DNA of 8,035 nucleotides from a bacterium (GTDB taxonomy: Bacteria; UBP15; UBA6099; DSWB01). The notes below the pieces were generated by a model. That model was not told where the DNA came from, ran no database searches, and was given only the letters and a program-made list of their open reading frames with translations. A program made the position numbers and the translations under genes. Shown piece after piece: positions 1 through 5,073 of the stretch. The stretch spans positions 1 to 8,035 of the forward strand of contig JAGUYV010000049.1 in the NCBI GenBank assembly GCA_020061125.1. Reading direction: 5' to 3'. Position 1 is the first letter of the stretch, and every line of letters begins with the position of its first letter.

Positions 1-1031
1 CTCAAATGCCGCGGCCGCGCGGCGCGGCCAGGCAGGCGGTCCTTGAGGCAGTCGCCCCCGCAGAACCGCAGCCAGCGGCACTCCTCGCACGCCTCGTTCC
101 ATTCCTGCTTCTTCCGCGCGAATTCCCGGTACAAGGGCGCTTTGAGCAGATCCTCCCAGGAATCCCGCTCGATGTTGCCGAGCCGCAAATCGCGCTCCAC
201 GAAAAAATCGCACGGATACACATCGCCGTTGTGCTCCACCACCAGGTACTGCGAGCAGTTGCGGCCCATGTGGCACGCGGTGCGCCGGTTGTCCGCGAGC
301 AGCGCCAGAATGGAGTCGAACAGGCGCACGGACACCCGGCGCGCATCGCGCGCATGCCACGCGTCGAACACCTCGCAAAGGAACGCGCCCCACGCCTCGC
401 CGTCAATGGCGTATGGGGCCAGCCCCGCGCCGCCGGGGCCAGGCTCCACGCACGGAATGTACTGGTGGTGCAGGAACCCGTGGTCCGTCAGATAGGTGTA
501 CACCCCGGCGCCTTGCGCGGCGTTGCCCCGGCTCACCAGGGTGAGGATGTTGAACTCCGCGCCGTGCGTTTGCAGGCGCTCGATGCCCTTCATGGCCAGG
601 GCGTGCGTGCCGCCGCCCGCGGCCGTGCGGCGGTGCAGGTCGTGCAGTTCCGCGGGTCCGTCCAGACTCACGCCCAGCAGGAACCGGTAATCCGCGAACA
701 GCCGCGCCATGTCGTCGGATATGAGCGTGCCGTTGGTCTGCACGCCGTTGCCCACCACCGCGCCCGAGCGCCCGTACTGCGTTTGCAGGGCCACGACTTT
801 TTCAAAGAACTCGACGCCCATGAGCGTTGGCTCGCCGCCCTGCCACCCGAAGATGTGCTGCGGCTGATCCGTTTCCATGAACGACCGCACCAGGCGCCGC
901 AGCACGCTGTCCGGCATGCGGTGCGCATCCTCGCGGGGATACAGCGCACACCGGTCCAGATAGAAGCAATACTCGCAGCGAAGGTTGCAATCCGCGGACG
1001 CGGGTTTGATGAGAAGCGAAAACGGTTTCAA
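1..1031 (-). CDS. Anaerobic sulfatase-maturating-type radical SAM/SPASM enzyme (partial, C-terminus off the window)
   Basis: Enzymes of this family (anSME) use S-adenosylmethionine and iron-sulfur clusters to oxidise an active-site Cys or Ser of a sulfatase to formylglycine, in the cytoplasm and without oxygen. About 343 residues are visible. The radical SAM cluster motif CNLRCEYC gives C15, C19 and C22, and a GGEP motif lies near residues 65-68. The SPASM cysteines are C253, C259, C274, C315, C318, C324 and C328, with D275 in PCDFF at the position of the family's proposed catalytic base. This spacing matches the known clostridial anSME offset by two residues. I chose the TTG at 1031 because it gives the family-like start (M)KPFSLLIKP and has GGCAGG about 8 nt upstream; no in-frame ATG exists before the cluster motif, and a TAG lies upstream. 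The last SPASM cysteine would lie beyond the window. No sulfatase is visible, so the substrate is unknown; another peptide-modifying SPASM enzyme is possible. Confidence 0.9.
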   Translation of the reverse strand, partial: MKPFSLLIKPASADCNLRCEYCFYLDRCALYPREDAHRMPDSVLRRLVRSFMETDQPQHIFGWQGGEPTLMGVEFFEKVVALQTQYGRSGAVVGNGVQTNGTLISDDMARLFADYRFLLGVSLDGPAELHDLHRRTAAGGGTHALAMKGIERLQTHGAEFNILTLVSRGNAAQGAGVYTYLTDHGFLHHQYIPCVEPGPGGAGLAPYAIDGEAWGAFLCEVFDAWHARDARRVSVRLFDSILALLADNRRTACHMGRNCSQYLVVEHNGDVYPCDFFVERDLRLGNIERDSWEDLLKAPLYREFARKKQEWNEACEECRWLRFCGGDCLKDRLPGRAARPRHL

Positions 1032-1072
1032 GCCGGGAACCTGCCGGAGAGCGATTTTGTCACGCTTCTATA

Positions 1073-1101
1073 GTTATAGACCATGGACGCGCAATACAAA
1101 A
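1073..1101 (-). promoter_or_regulatory. Candidate promoter of the radical SAM gene
   Basis: Reading the minus strand, a TATAAC -10 (1078-1073) matches five of six consensus bases. Upstream lies TTTTGT at 17-nt spacing, or TTGTAT at 15-nt spacing; both are weak -35 matches. The predicted transcript start near 1066 leaves a leader of about 35 nt before the TTG start at 1031. An eight-C run at 1111-1118 sits just upstream of the -35. Confidence 0.4.
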
Positions 1102-1311
1102 CCTTTTCTGCCCCCCCCGGCGTCCGCGCCGCGCGCAATGGCGTTCGCCGGGAAACCGCCGCGCATGCAGGCCGCGGCGCAGGGCGTCCGTTGGTGAATT
1201 TCCATTGTCCCTCAAGTGTTCAGCTTTTCAGCTTGTTGGCTTAACGGAAAACTCTGTGAAGGCACGGTTGCTGATTCCGCGCACATCGTACGCATCACCA
1301 TTTATCGCCTC
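1102..1311. other. Intergenic spacer with no recognised gene
   Basis: Together with its flanks (1032-1448) this is a gap of more than 400 bases between divergently oriented units. It starts GC-rich (including a run of eight C at 1111-1118) and becomes less GC-rich after about 1195, where the AT-rich island approaches. I see no credible ORF, tRNA or repeat array in it. The promoters for the flanking units are listed separately. Confidence 0.5.
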
Positions 1312-1339
1312 TTTCCAGCCACGGAATCTGTGATATAAT
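1312..1339 (+). promoter_or_regulatory. Strong extended -10 promoter of the AT-rich island
   Basis: A perfect TATAAT (1334-1339) is preceded by TG plus one base (1331-1333), making an extended -10 element. TTTCCA at 1312-1317, with 16-nt spacing, matches four of six -35 bases. The predicted transcript start is about 1346, giving a leader of about 100 nt before the GTG at 1449. This is the best sigma70-type promoter in the left half of the window. Confidence 0.6.
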
Positions 1340-1364
1340 TTCCAAGGTGGTTTTCAACGCATTC

Positions 1365-1439
1365 ATGCTATGGAAGGGTTTTATAGGAAGAGAATCCTAC
1401 AAACCGGGAAAAGAGGCCCAAGGGGAAAGGGAGGCATAA
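1365..1439 (+). CDS. Possible 24-residue leader ORF
   Basis: ATG at 1365 opens a 24-codon frame ending in TAA at 1437-1439, ten nucleotides before the GTG of the next ORF and in the same frame. It starts about 20 nt after the predicted transcript start. An AAGGTGG stretch at 1344-1350 resembles a ribosome binding site but lies about 14 nt from the ATG, which is long. The peptide is charged and hydrophilic (it ends GEREA) and has no recognised family. The likely binding site of the following gene (GGGAGG, 1429-1434) lies inside its 3' end, so translation of this ORF could affect the downstream start. It may equally be a chance frame. Confidence 0.25.
   Translation: MLWKGFIGRESYKPGKEAQGEREA
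1377..1405 (+). promoter_or_regulatory. Leader hairpin upstream of the small membrane protein gene
   Basis: GGTTT (1377-1381) pairs with AAACC (1401-1405), and TAGGA (1384-1388) pairs with TCCTA (1395-1399). The result is a two-part stem with a small internal loop and an AGAGAA terminal loop. It lies in the predicted 5' leader of the 1449 gene and inside the small leader ORF. No T-run follows, so it is not an intrinsic terminator. A regulatory role is possible but unproven, and it matches no riboswitch class known to me. Confidence 0.35.
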
Positions 1440-1448
1440 TTAAGTATA

Positions 1449-1763
1449 GTGTCCACAAAACTCGTATTGTATTTATTATTATTTTATGTAATTATATCCA
1501 ATATATTATTCGCATTATTTATATCATTACTATATATTTTCATAATTAACAAGCATAGTTTGTACAAATGTATTATGAATAGCAATGATCATTTGATTGC
1601 CTTTTATCCAAAATTAATGCTGATTGTTATGCTTCGAAAGGAATATGATCGGTTGTGCATAAATGACATTTTATTCGAAAAGAAGCTAAAATTACAAAAA
1701 TATCTCGCGATCAATTCAGCGATCAGCACTATTTTGTTAATAATATATTTGATTGTTTCTTAG
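1449..1763 (+). CDS. Small two-helix membrane protein of unknown function, AT-rich
   Basis: This encodes a 104-residue protein of no family I can assign. Residues about 4-33 form a long hydrophobic stretch (LVLYLLLFYVII and onward). A basic, polar central part with KEYDRL and KKLKLQK segments follows, then a second hydrophobic helix at about residues 86-103 (AISTILLIIYLIV). This suggests two membrane helices with a short soluble domain between. The GTG start is the only ordinary start after an in-frame TAA at 1437; GGGAGG ends 14 nt upstream, a long spacing. Base composition and codon use (ATA, TTA, AAA, TAT) are strikingly AT-rich against the GC-rich neighbours, which suggests horizontal transfer. 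The size, helix-polar-helix layout and a tyrosine-rich/basic stretch before the last helix faintly resemble the UspB family (about 111 residues), but that is only a guess. A strong promoter precedes it. Confidence 0.6.
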   Translation: MSTKLVLYLLLFYVIISNILFALFISLLYIFIINKHSLYKCIMNSNDHLIAFYPKLMLIVMLRKEYDRLCINDILFEKKLKLQKYLAINSAISTILLIIYLIVS

Positions 1764-1775
1764 AGGAAAACAGGG

Positions 1776-1901
1776 ATGCTTACAATTAAAATGACGCTGC
1801 AACACACAACACATTCACTGCAAAGCAACCAAGGCGCGGGACGGCTTCTTAGTATTATGTTATCTGTCCTTGTATTACCCAGTATTGCCTATTCTGCCTA
1901 G
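1776..1901 (+). CDS. Short ORF with a signal-peptide-like C-terminal half; possible gene remnant
   Basis: This is a 41-codon ORF starting 12 nt after the stop of the membrane-protein gene and in the same frame, with AGAGGA about 8 nt before the ATG. Residues about 23-41 look like a secretion signal: an arginine, the hydrophobic core LLSIMLSVLVL, then PSIAYSA, a good signal peptidase I site. The frame then ends in TAG exactly where a mature protein should begin. Past the TAG the frame stays open for 14 codons (PIGDSIKPFYFYTN) to a TGA at 1944-1946. It is either the truncated front end of a secreted or outer-membrane protein, a very small secreted or membrane peptide, or chance. It shares the AT-richness of its upstream neighbour and probably its transcript. 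I do not recognise a family. Confidence 0.35.
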   Translation: MLTIKMTLQHTTHSLQSNQGAGRLLSIMLSVLVLPSIAYSA

Positions 1902-1945
1902 CCTATCGGGGATTCTATTAAACCTTTTTACTTTTATACAAATTG

Positions 1946-1972
1946 ACGCACAGAACTTGACGGGATGTGCGT
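1946..1972 (-). terminator. Hairpin just downstream of the FecR gene
   Basis: A perfect 7-bp inverted repeat, ACGCACA (1946-1952) and TGTGCGT (1966-1972), encloses 13 nt and starts 3 nt after the FecR stop codon. On the minus strand it is followed by an A/T-rich stretch with only a three-T run, so it is a poor intrinsic terminator. It may act as a 3'-end stabilising hairpin or a weak terminator between converging transcripts. Confidence 0.35.
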
Positions 1973-1974
1973 AA

Positions 1975-2631
1975 TCAGTACAAGCCGTCGCGGGTGAAAC
2001 CTCCCTGGTGGCAACGGAAGCACTCCCTGGAGGAGGGCATCATGCTTTCGAGTTTGTCGTGATTTTTCATGGGCGCGGATACGCTTGCGGCACCGGACGC
2101 TTTGACAAGCTCGCCCCGGGCCGCGGTTACGGACTTGCCGCCGGACTGGACTTCCACGGAACCGTCGCACACGCAGAACCAGGCGTTGTCATCGGATTCC
2201 ACGATGGAGCTGAAGGCCGTGCCTCGCACTCCGGCCACGGCCGTGGGTGTCTGGACCTCGAAGCGCTTGTCCGAAGTCAGCTTCTGGGCTTTGGCCCATA
2301 CGAATCCGTTGTCGTGCTTCACGCGCACCTGGTTCTTGCCGGGCATGGTCACGGTCACTTTGCTCAACGGGCCGATGAACAGCAAGTCGCCGGTGGCAAA
2401 TTTGACAACCAGGGATTCCTTTGCGCCGGTTGTGATTACATCGCCTTCAATGATTTCGGCGTTGACGGCCGCAGGCTTCTCTTTCTGATTGCTGAACAGC
2501 TTCGGATGGCCCTGCAGCTTGACAATGCGTCCGGACGCCGCGCCCGGAGCCGCGGAATTCAGAAACAGCAGCGGCACAAGAGCCACGGCCGCCACGAATA
2601 ATGTGCGGATGAATTTGTTTAAGGTCATCAT
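1975..2631 (-). CDS. Secreted FecR-domain protein with a C-terminal CxxCH haem-c motif
   Basis: This is a 218-residue protein with an N-terminal export signal (basic start NKFIR, hydrophobic core to about residue 25, cleavage likely near residue 32). Residues about 33-177 are a FecR-like domain. The family landmarks are visible: a G-rich first strand, IIEGDVITTGAKESLVVKFATGD, and the hallmark PTAVAGVRGT at about residues 129-138, followed by DGSVEV. A CVC pair (C153, C155) lies just before it. The tail carries CFRCH (C204, C207, H208), a covalent haem-c attachment motif. H191 and M197/M198 are possible sixth ligands. The start at 2631 is chosen because GGGAGA lies about 6 nt upstream; M at 2628 is equally possible and the TTG at 2655 unlikely. 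It begins 32 nt after the porin gene, so co-transcription is likely. A FecR domain normally senses or binds in the periplasm; no sigma factor or TonB receptor is nearby. Confidence 0.85.
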   Translation of the reverse strand: MMTLNKFIRTLFVAAVALVPLLFLNSAAPGAASGRIVKLQGHPKLFSNQKEKPAAVNAEIIEGDVITTGAKESLVVKFATGDLLFIGPLSKVTVTMPGKNQVRVKHDNGFVWAKAQKLTSDKRFEVQTPTAVAGVRGTAFSSIVESDDNAWFCVCDGSVEVQSGGKSVTAARGELVKASGAASVSAPMKNHDKLESMMPSSRECFRCHQGGFTRDGLY

Positions 2632-2663
2632 GATGCGTCTCCCGTGTGTCAGCAAGACTGTGA

Positions 2664-3977
2664 TTATTTGTCATAGGTGATTTGCAGGTAGGCCCAGCTT
2701 GCGTTCTGCGTGGCGTTCCACCAGTTCGCTACGCTGCTCAAATTGCCGGGCACATAGACCGAGTAACCCAGATGATAAGTCGCGGGGCCGTTTGTGCGGA
2801 ACCGCCACTCGAAGTCCCATTCGGTTCCGGCATCACTGGGTGCGGATGCGCCGTTCGGCCACAGATTGCCCGCCGCGCTGTATCCGGCAGGGGTTCCGTC
2901 GGCCAGAAACCACGCGGCTTCCGGGCTTTCGAGCCGAAACTTGTGCACCTGCACCAGGCCGAGTACGCGAGGACTGATTTTATAAAATGCGTATAGTGTG
3001 ACAATGTTTGCGTTCATGGGGCCGAACCAGTCCATGGCGCCGAACCGGTTGTGGTTGGCCGGGAAGGGCTGCTGAAAGGTTTCATACCGGTCCGCTGTGC
3101 CCGTGTCGTCGCCCGAGCCGGAGCTGAATTCGATGCCGAAATTTGTGAACACGCGGCCCGAGGCGAAAAAGTCCGCGCCCAGCATGTAGTGCCACGCGCG
3201 GATTTTCTGGCGCTGGCCGGGCGTGAGCTGCGGTTCGAACTTGGTGGTTTTTCCGATTTGGTAGTGCGCTTGTCCCAGCAGGGTCCATCGGGGCGAGAGC
3301 TTGCCGGCGCGCCGCGCGCCCAGTGTGTACAAATCCTGGTCCACGGCCGCGCCCGTTCGCAGATAGGGCCGCCGGTTGTAGAACAGGCTGTATTCGGTCT
3401 CGGTGTTGGTGAAGCTCACATGCCTGGCGTTGAGCCCGGCCAGAAAGCCATCCCGCCCGCTGGTGGACGGGTCCGAAGGCCAGGCGGCGACGGCGTCCAG
3501 ATCCCAGTTGCCGGACTCTTTGCTGACCCGCGCGCCGTCGAATGTGTTGCCCACGAGGTCCCAGTCGTCCGGCGCAACGAGCAGTCCGCCGCCGAAATGC
3601 AATTCCTGCCGCCCCAGGCGCACGAATGATTCCTCTCCAAACAGGCCGCGGGTTTCCACGAAGGCCTGATGGACGCGACCGTATTCTCCGGGTTTGAAAG
3701 CCGTGTCCGCGTTGCCGAACCCGTTGGCTGTGGCCGCGCGCAACTGGAGCAAGCCCCGGCTGCCGGAGGCCCATGTGCGTTCCGCTGTCACATCCGCCCG
3801 GAGAGAATGCAGCACTGTTGCACTCCCTTCGGAAGACCTTCGTATTTCGTACTGGTTGAACCGCTGGAAATGCTCCATGCGGTATCTCAACTGCGTGGAG
3901 ACCTCCGCCTTAACGGACTGTGCGGCAAATAGCATCAACAGCCATAATACCGCACACAATACCTTGTCGTTTCTCAT
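2664..3977 (-). CDS. Outer-membrane beta-barrel porin, alginate-export (AlgE-like) family
   Basis: This 437-residue protein has a clear signal peptide (MRNDKVLCAVLWLLMLFAAQ, then SVKA, cleavage near residue 24). The rest alternates polar and aromatic residues in the manner of beta-barrels. The stretch at about 120-150 (VRLGRQELHFGGG, APDDWDLVGNTFDG) is typical of the alginate-export domain family. Other barrel-like strands include YSLFYNRRPY, GQAHYQIGK and FEWRFRTNG. The barrel probably passes small solutes across the outer membrane. AlgE itself exports alginate, but many family members sit in genomes without alginate synthesis, so the substrate is unknown. The start at 3977 has GGAG about 8 nt upstream; a TTG 12 nt earlier overlaps this site and is unlikely. 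It is the first gene of a probable operon with the FecR-haem protein 32 nt downstream. Confidence 0.85.
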   Translation of the reverse strand: MRNDKVLCAVLWLLMLFAAQSVKAEVSTQLRYRMEHFQRFNQYEIRRSSEGSATVLHSLRADVTAERTWASGSRGLLQLRAATANGFGNADTAFKPGEYGRVHQAFVETRGLFGEESFVRLGRQELHFGGGLLVAPDDWDLVGNTFDGARVSKESGNWDLDAVAAWPSDPSTSGRDGFLAGLNARHVSFTNTETEYSLFYNRRPYLRTGAAVDQDLYTLGARRAGKLSPRWTLLGQAHYQIGKTTKFEPQLTPGQRQKIRAWHYMLGADFFASGRVFTNFGIEFSSGSGDDTGTADRYETFQQPFPANHNRFGAMDWFGPMNANIVTLYAFYKISPRVLGLVQVHKFRLESPEAAWFLADGTPAGYSAAGNLWPNGASAPSDAGTEWDFEWRFRTNGPATYHLGYSVYVPGNLSSVANWWNATQNASWAYLQITYDK

Positions 3978-3990
3978 CTCTTGCTCCAAT

Positions 3991-4008
3991 GATATTCAAA
4001 ATGATATC
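3991..4008. promoter_or_regulatory. Inverted repeat in the porin leader, possible operator
   Basis: GATATTCAAAATGATATC contains GATAT and ATATC arms separated by 8 nt. It lies between the predicted porin transcript start (about 4019) and the ATG at 3977, a place where a repressor could act. The central ATTCAAA word recurs in the inverted repeat in front of the receiver gene (4392-4398). The arms are short, so chance is possible. Confidence 0.3.
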
Positions 4009-4025
4009 GCTCGACTGTTGGATGT

Positions 4026-4054
4026 ATTATAGTGCAAACCGCAAAAAATTTTAA
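4026..4054 (-). promoter_or_regulatory. Promoter of the porin-FecR unit
   Basis: Reading the minus strand, TTAAAA (4054-4049, four of six -35 bases) is followed at exactly 17 nt by a perfect TATAAT (4031-4026). A run of A and T bases upstream could act as an UP element. The predicted start near 4019 leaves a leader of about 42 nt. TTGTGACAA, a short odd palindrome at 4090-4098, lies about 75 nt upstream of that start and may be a regulator half-site. Confidence 0.6.
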
Positions 4055-4148
4055 AAAAAGGAACCGCAAACGCCGCAAGTTCGTTATATTTGTCACAAGC
4101 AACAAAGATTTCCTCTATACCCCATAACCCCTCATAATCCACTATTCC

Positions 4149-4172
4149 GCCGCTTCCAAGCGGCTTTTTTTT
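4149..4172 (+). terminator. Orphan plus-strand intrinsic terminator
   Basis: GCCGCT (4149-4154), loop TCCA, AGCGGC (4159-4164), then eight T (4165-4172): a textbook rho-independent terminator on the plus strand. No plus-strand gene lies upstream in the 170 nt back to the porin gene, which runs the other way. On the minus strand the hairpin has no trailing T-run. It may end a small non-coding RNA, or stop antisense or divergent transcription. Confidence 0.55.
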
Positions 4173-4291
4173 GTGCGCGGCAAGCGCCATCGCAGGAGCG
4201 AACCGCGCCCGCAAAATGCACACAAAACAGCACAACATGTAATGGTTTGCATACAAATTTGACGGCAAGACACATTGCGCGATAATTCGGA

Positions 4292-4307
4292 TGTGATCCC
4301 GATCACA
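4292..4307. promoter_or_regulatory. Perfect CRP/HcpR-type palindrome
   Basis: TGTGATCCCGATCACA is a perfect TGTGA-N6-TCACA palindrome, the consensus of CRP-family regulators. From memory, HcpR of Desulfovibrio, which controls nitrosative-stress genes, uses a CRP-like site of this type. It lies 117 nt before the receiver ATG and about 280 nt upstream of the porin promoter start, so the receiver gene is the likelier target. A weak TTTATT -10 candidate at 4349-4354 would place the site centre near -61.5. Confidence 0.6.
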
Positions 4308-4377
4308 AAAAGTCACGGTTTTTCGGGACTTTTGAGCGCTTCAATATCTTTATTCTGTCAACTCTTTTGGTATGGTT

Positions 4378-4398
4378 TTTGAATAAATGGGATTCAAA
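4378..4398. promoter_or_regulatory. 21-bp perfect inverted repeat before the receiver gene
   Basis: TTTGAAT (4378-4384) and ATTCAAA (4392-4398) are perfect complements separated by 7 nt. The repeat ends 25 nt before the ATG at 4424, close to the ribosome binding site. It could be an operator for a dimeric regulator or a leader hairpin. No T-run follows. Confidence 0.4.
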
Positions 4399-4423
4399 TG
4401 TCTGTTCTGGCATGGGGGAAACA

Positions 4424-4834
4424 ATGGCCTTTAACAGCACGCCGAAAATACTGGTCGCGGATGACGATGCGCTGTACCGCATGATATTCGAGGAGGCGCT
4501 CGACAAACTGGGCTGCGCGTACAAAATCGTGGACGGCGGCAGCCAGGCGATCATGGAGCTTATCGCCGCGCCCAATGCGTTTTCGTGCGTGGTGCTCGAT
4601 GTTTTCATGGACCGGCTGGATGGTATCGAGACAGGCCACATCATCCGCCGGTTGAACCAGGATGTTCCCATCATCATGATTACCGGAGATCACAGGCAGG
4701 AAACCGAGGACAAGGCGCGCTGCGTGGGCATCAACGATTTTCTGCGCAAGCCATTCACGCACGAGCAGATCATGGAATCGGTATCGCGCGCCCTGCGCGC
4801 CATGCCCGCGCTGGGCCTGGCTGCGGGCGCGTAA
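4424..4834 (+). CDS. Stand-alone receiver-domain response regulator (CheY-like)
   Basis: This is a 136-residue protein consisting of a single receiver domain. The acidic pocket is D13-D15 in VADDD, the phospho-acceptor is D59 in VVLDV, the switch threonine is T87 in MITGD, and the conserved lysine is K109 in RKPF. All catalytic landmarks are present, so it should accept phosphate from a histidine kinase. There is no DNA-binding or enzymatic output domain; about 15 residues follow the last helix (ending LGLAAGA), so it probably acts by protein contact or within a phosphorelay. ATG 4424 is preferred because GGGGGAA lies 4-5 nt upstream; ATG 4412 in frame is an alternative. No kinase gene is visible. 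It stands alone between a divergent porin unit and its own terminator, with a CRP-type palindrome upstream. Confidence 0.9.
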   Translation: MAFNSTPKILVADDDALYRMIFEEALDKLGCAYKIVDGGSQAIMELIAAPNAFSCVVLDVFMDRLDGIETGHIIRRLNQDVPIIMITGDHRQETEDKARCVGINDFLRKPFTHEQIMESVSRALRAMPALGLAAGA

Positions 4835-4885
4835 CACAACACATGGACGGGTCCGGTGGAGCCTCGAAAGATGCTCCGCCTAAAG

Positions 4886-4922
4886 AAGGCGGCAGTGCAG
4901 ACGCACTGCCGCCTTTGTTTTT
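4886..4922 (+). terminator. Intrinsic terminator of the receiver gene
   Basis: GGCGGCAGTGC (4888-4898) and GCACTGCCGCC (4903-4913) form a perfect 11-bp stem with a 4-nt AGAC loop, extended by A-T pairs and followed by TTTGTTTTT. It lies about 50 nt after the receiver stop codon. Confidence 0.9.
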
Positions 4923-4981
4923 GGTGCGCGGGCGGCTTTTGCCCCTGCGCCGGATGGGCGGCGTGATTGCGGGGCCATGCG

Positions 4982-5019
4982 AAAAAAAACAGGGGGCTTC
5001 CCGAATCCGGGAAGCCCCC
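4982..5019 (-). terminator. Intrinsic terminator of the nitric oxide reductase gene
   Basis: GGGGGCTTCCCG (4992-5003) and CGGGAAGCCCCC (5008-5019) form a perfect 12-bp stem with a 4-nt loop. Reading the minus strand it is followed by an eight-T run (4989-4982). It converges with the receiver terminator about 60-70 nt away, insulating the two genes. Confidence 0.9.
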
Positions 5020-5073
5020 GCCAGTGAAAAGGAGGAAATGAGGATATGAAAACCGCAAAGGCGGCAGAAGGGA

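Noticed and set aside
1031-1063. GTG at about 1063 on the minus strand as start of the radical SAM gene
   Set aside because: It is in a different frame and meets TGA after eleven codons; the TTG at 1031 gives the family N-terminus.
6-1073. Long plus-strand open frame of 355 codons opposite the radical SAM gene
   Set aside because: The minus strand encodes a protein with every radical SAM and SPASM cysteine in place. The plus-strand product is a GC-driven shadow with no recognisable domain.
1111-1118. Run of eight C as a phase-variation tract
   Set aside because: It is short and upstream of a weak promoter. One homopolymer in GC-rich DNA is not enough to support a claim.
1761-1901. Pyrrolysine decoding of the two TAG codons
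   Set aside because: Nothing in the window (no pyl genes) supports it. Ordinary stops or gene decay are simpler, so it is kept only as a check in the findings.
2008-2601. Plus-strand frame of 197 codons opposite the FecR gene
   Set aside because: It is antisense to a clear FecR-domain protein with signal peptide and haem motif, and shows no domain of its own.
2632-2655. TTG at 2655 as the FecR protein start
   Set aside because: It adds eight residues that break the signal peptide start, whereas ATG 2631 has a well-placed GGGAGA site that lies inside this extension.
3051-3629. Long plus-strand and second minus-strand frames inside the porin gene (also 3082-3774)
   Set aside because: They are shadows of the beta-barrel gene; Arg/Ala/Gly-rich products without domains.
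3996-4316. 106-codon minus-strand frame upstream of the porin gene
   Set aside because: It runs through the porin promoter, the orphan terminator and the CRP-type palindrome, and the product has no recognisable features or credible ribosome binding site.
5031-5049. AAGGAGG followed by ATG on the plus strand, looking like a gene start
   Set aside because: The frame stops after three codons. The next ATG at 5046 only gives a basic product antisense to the reductase end.
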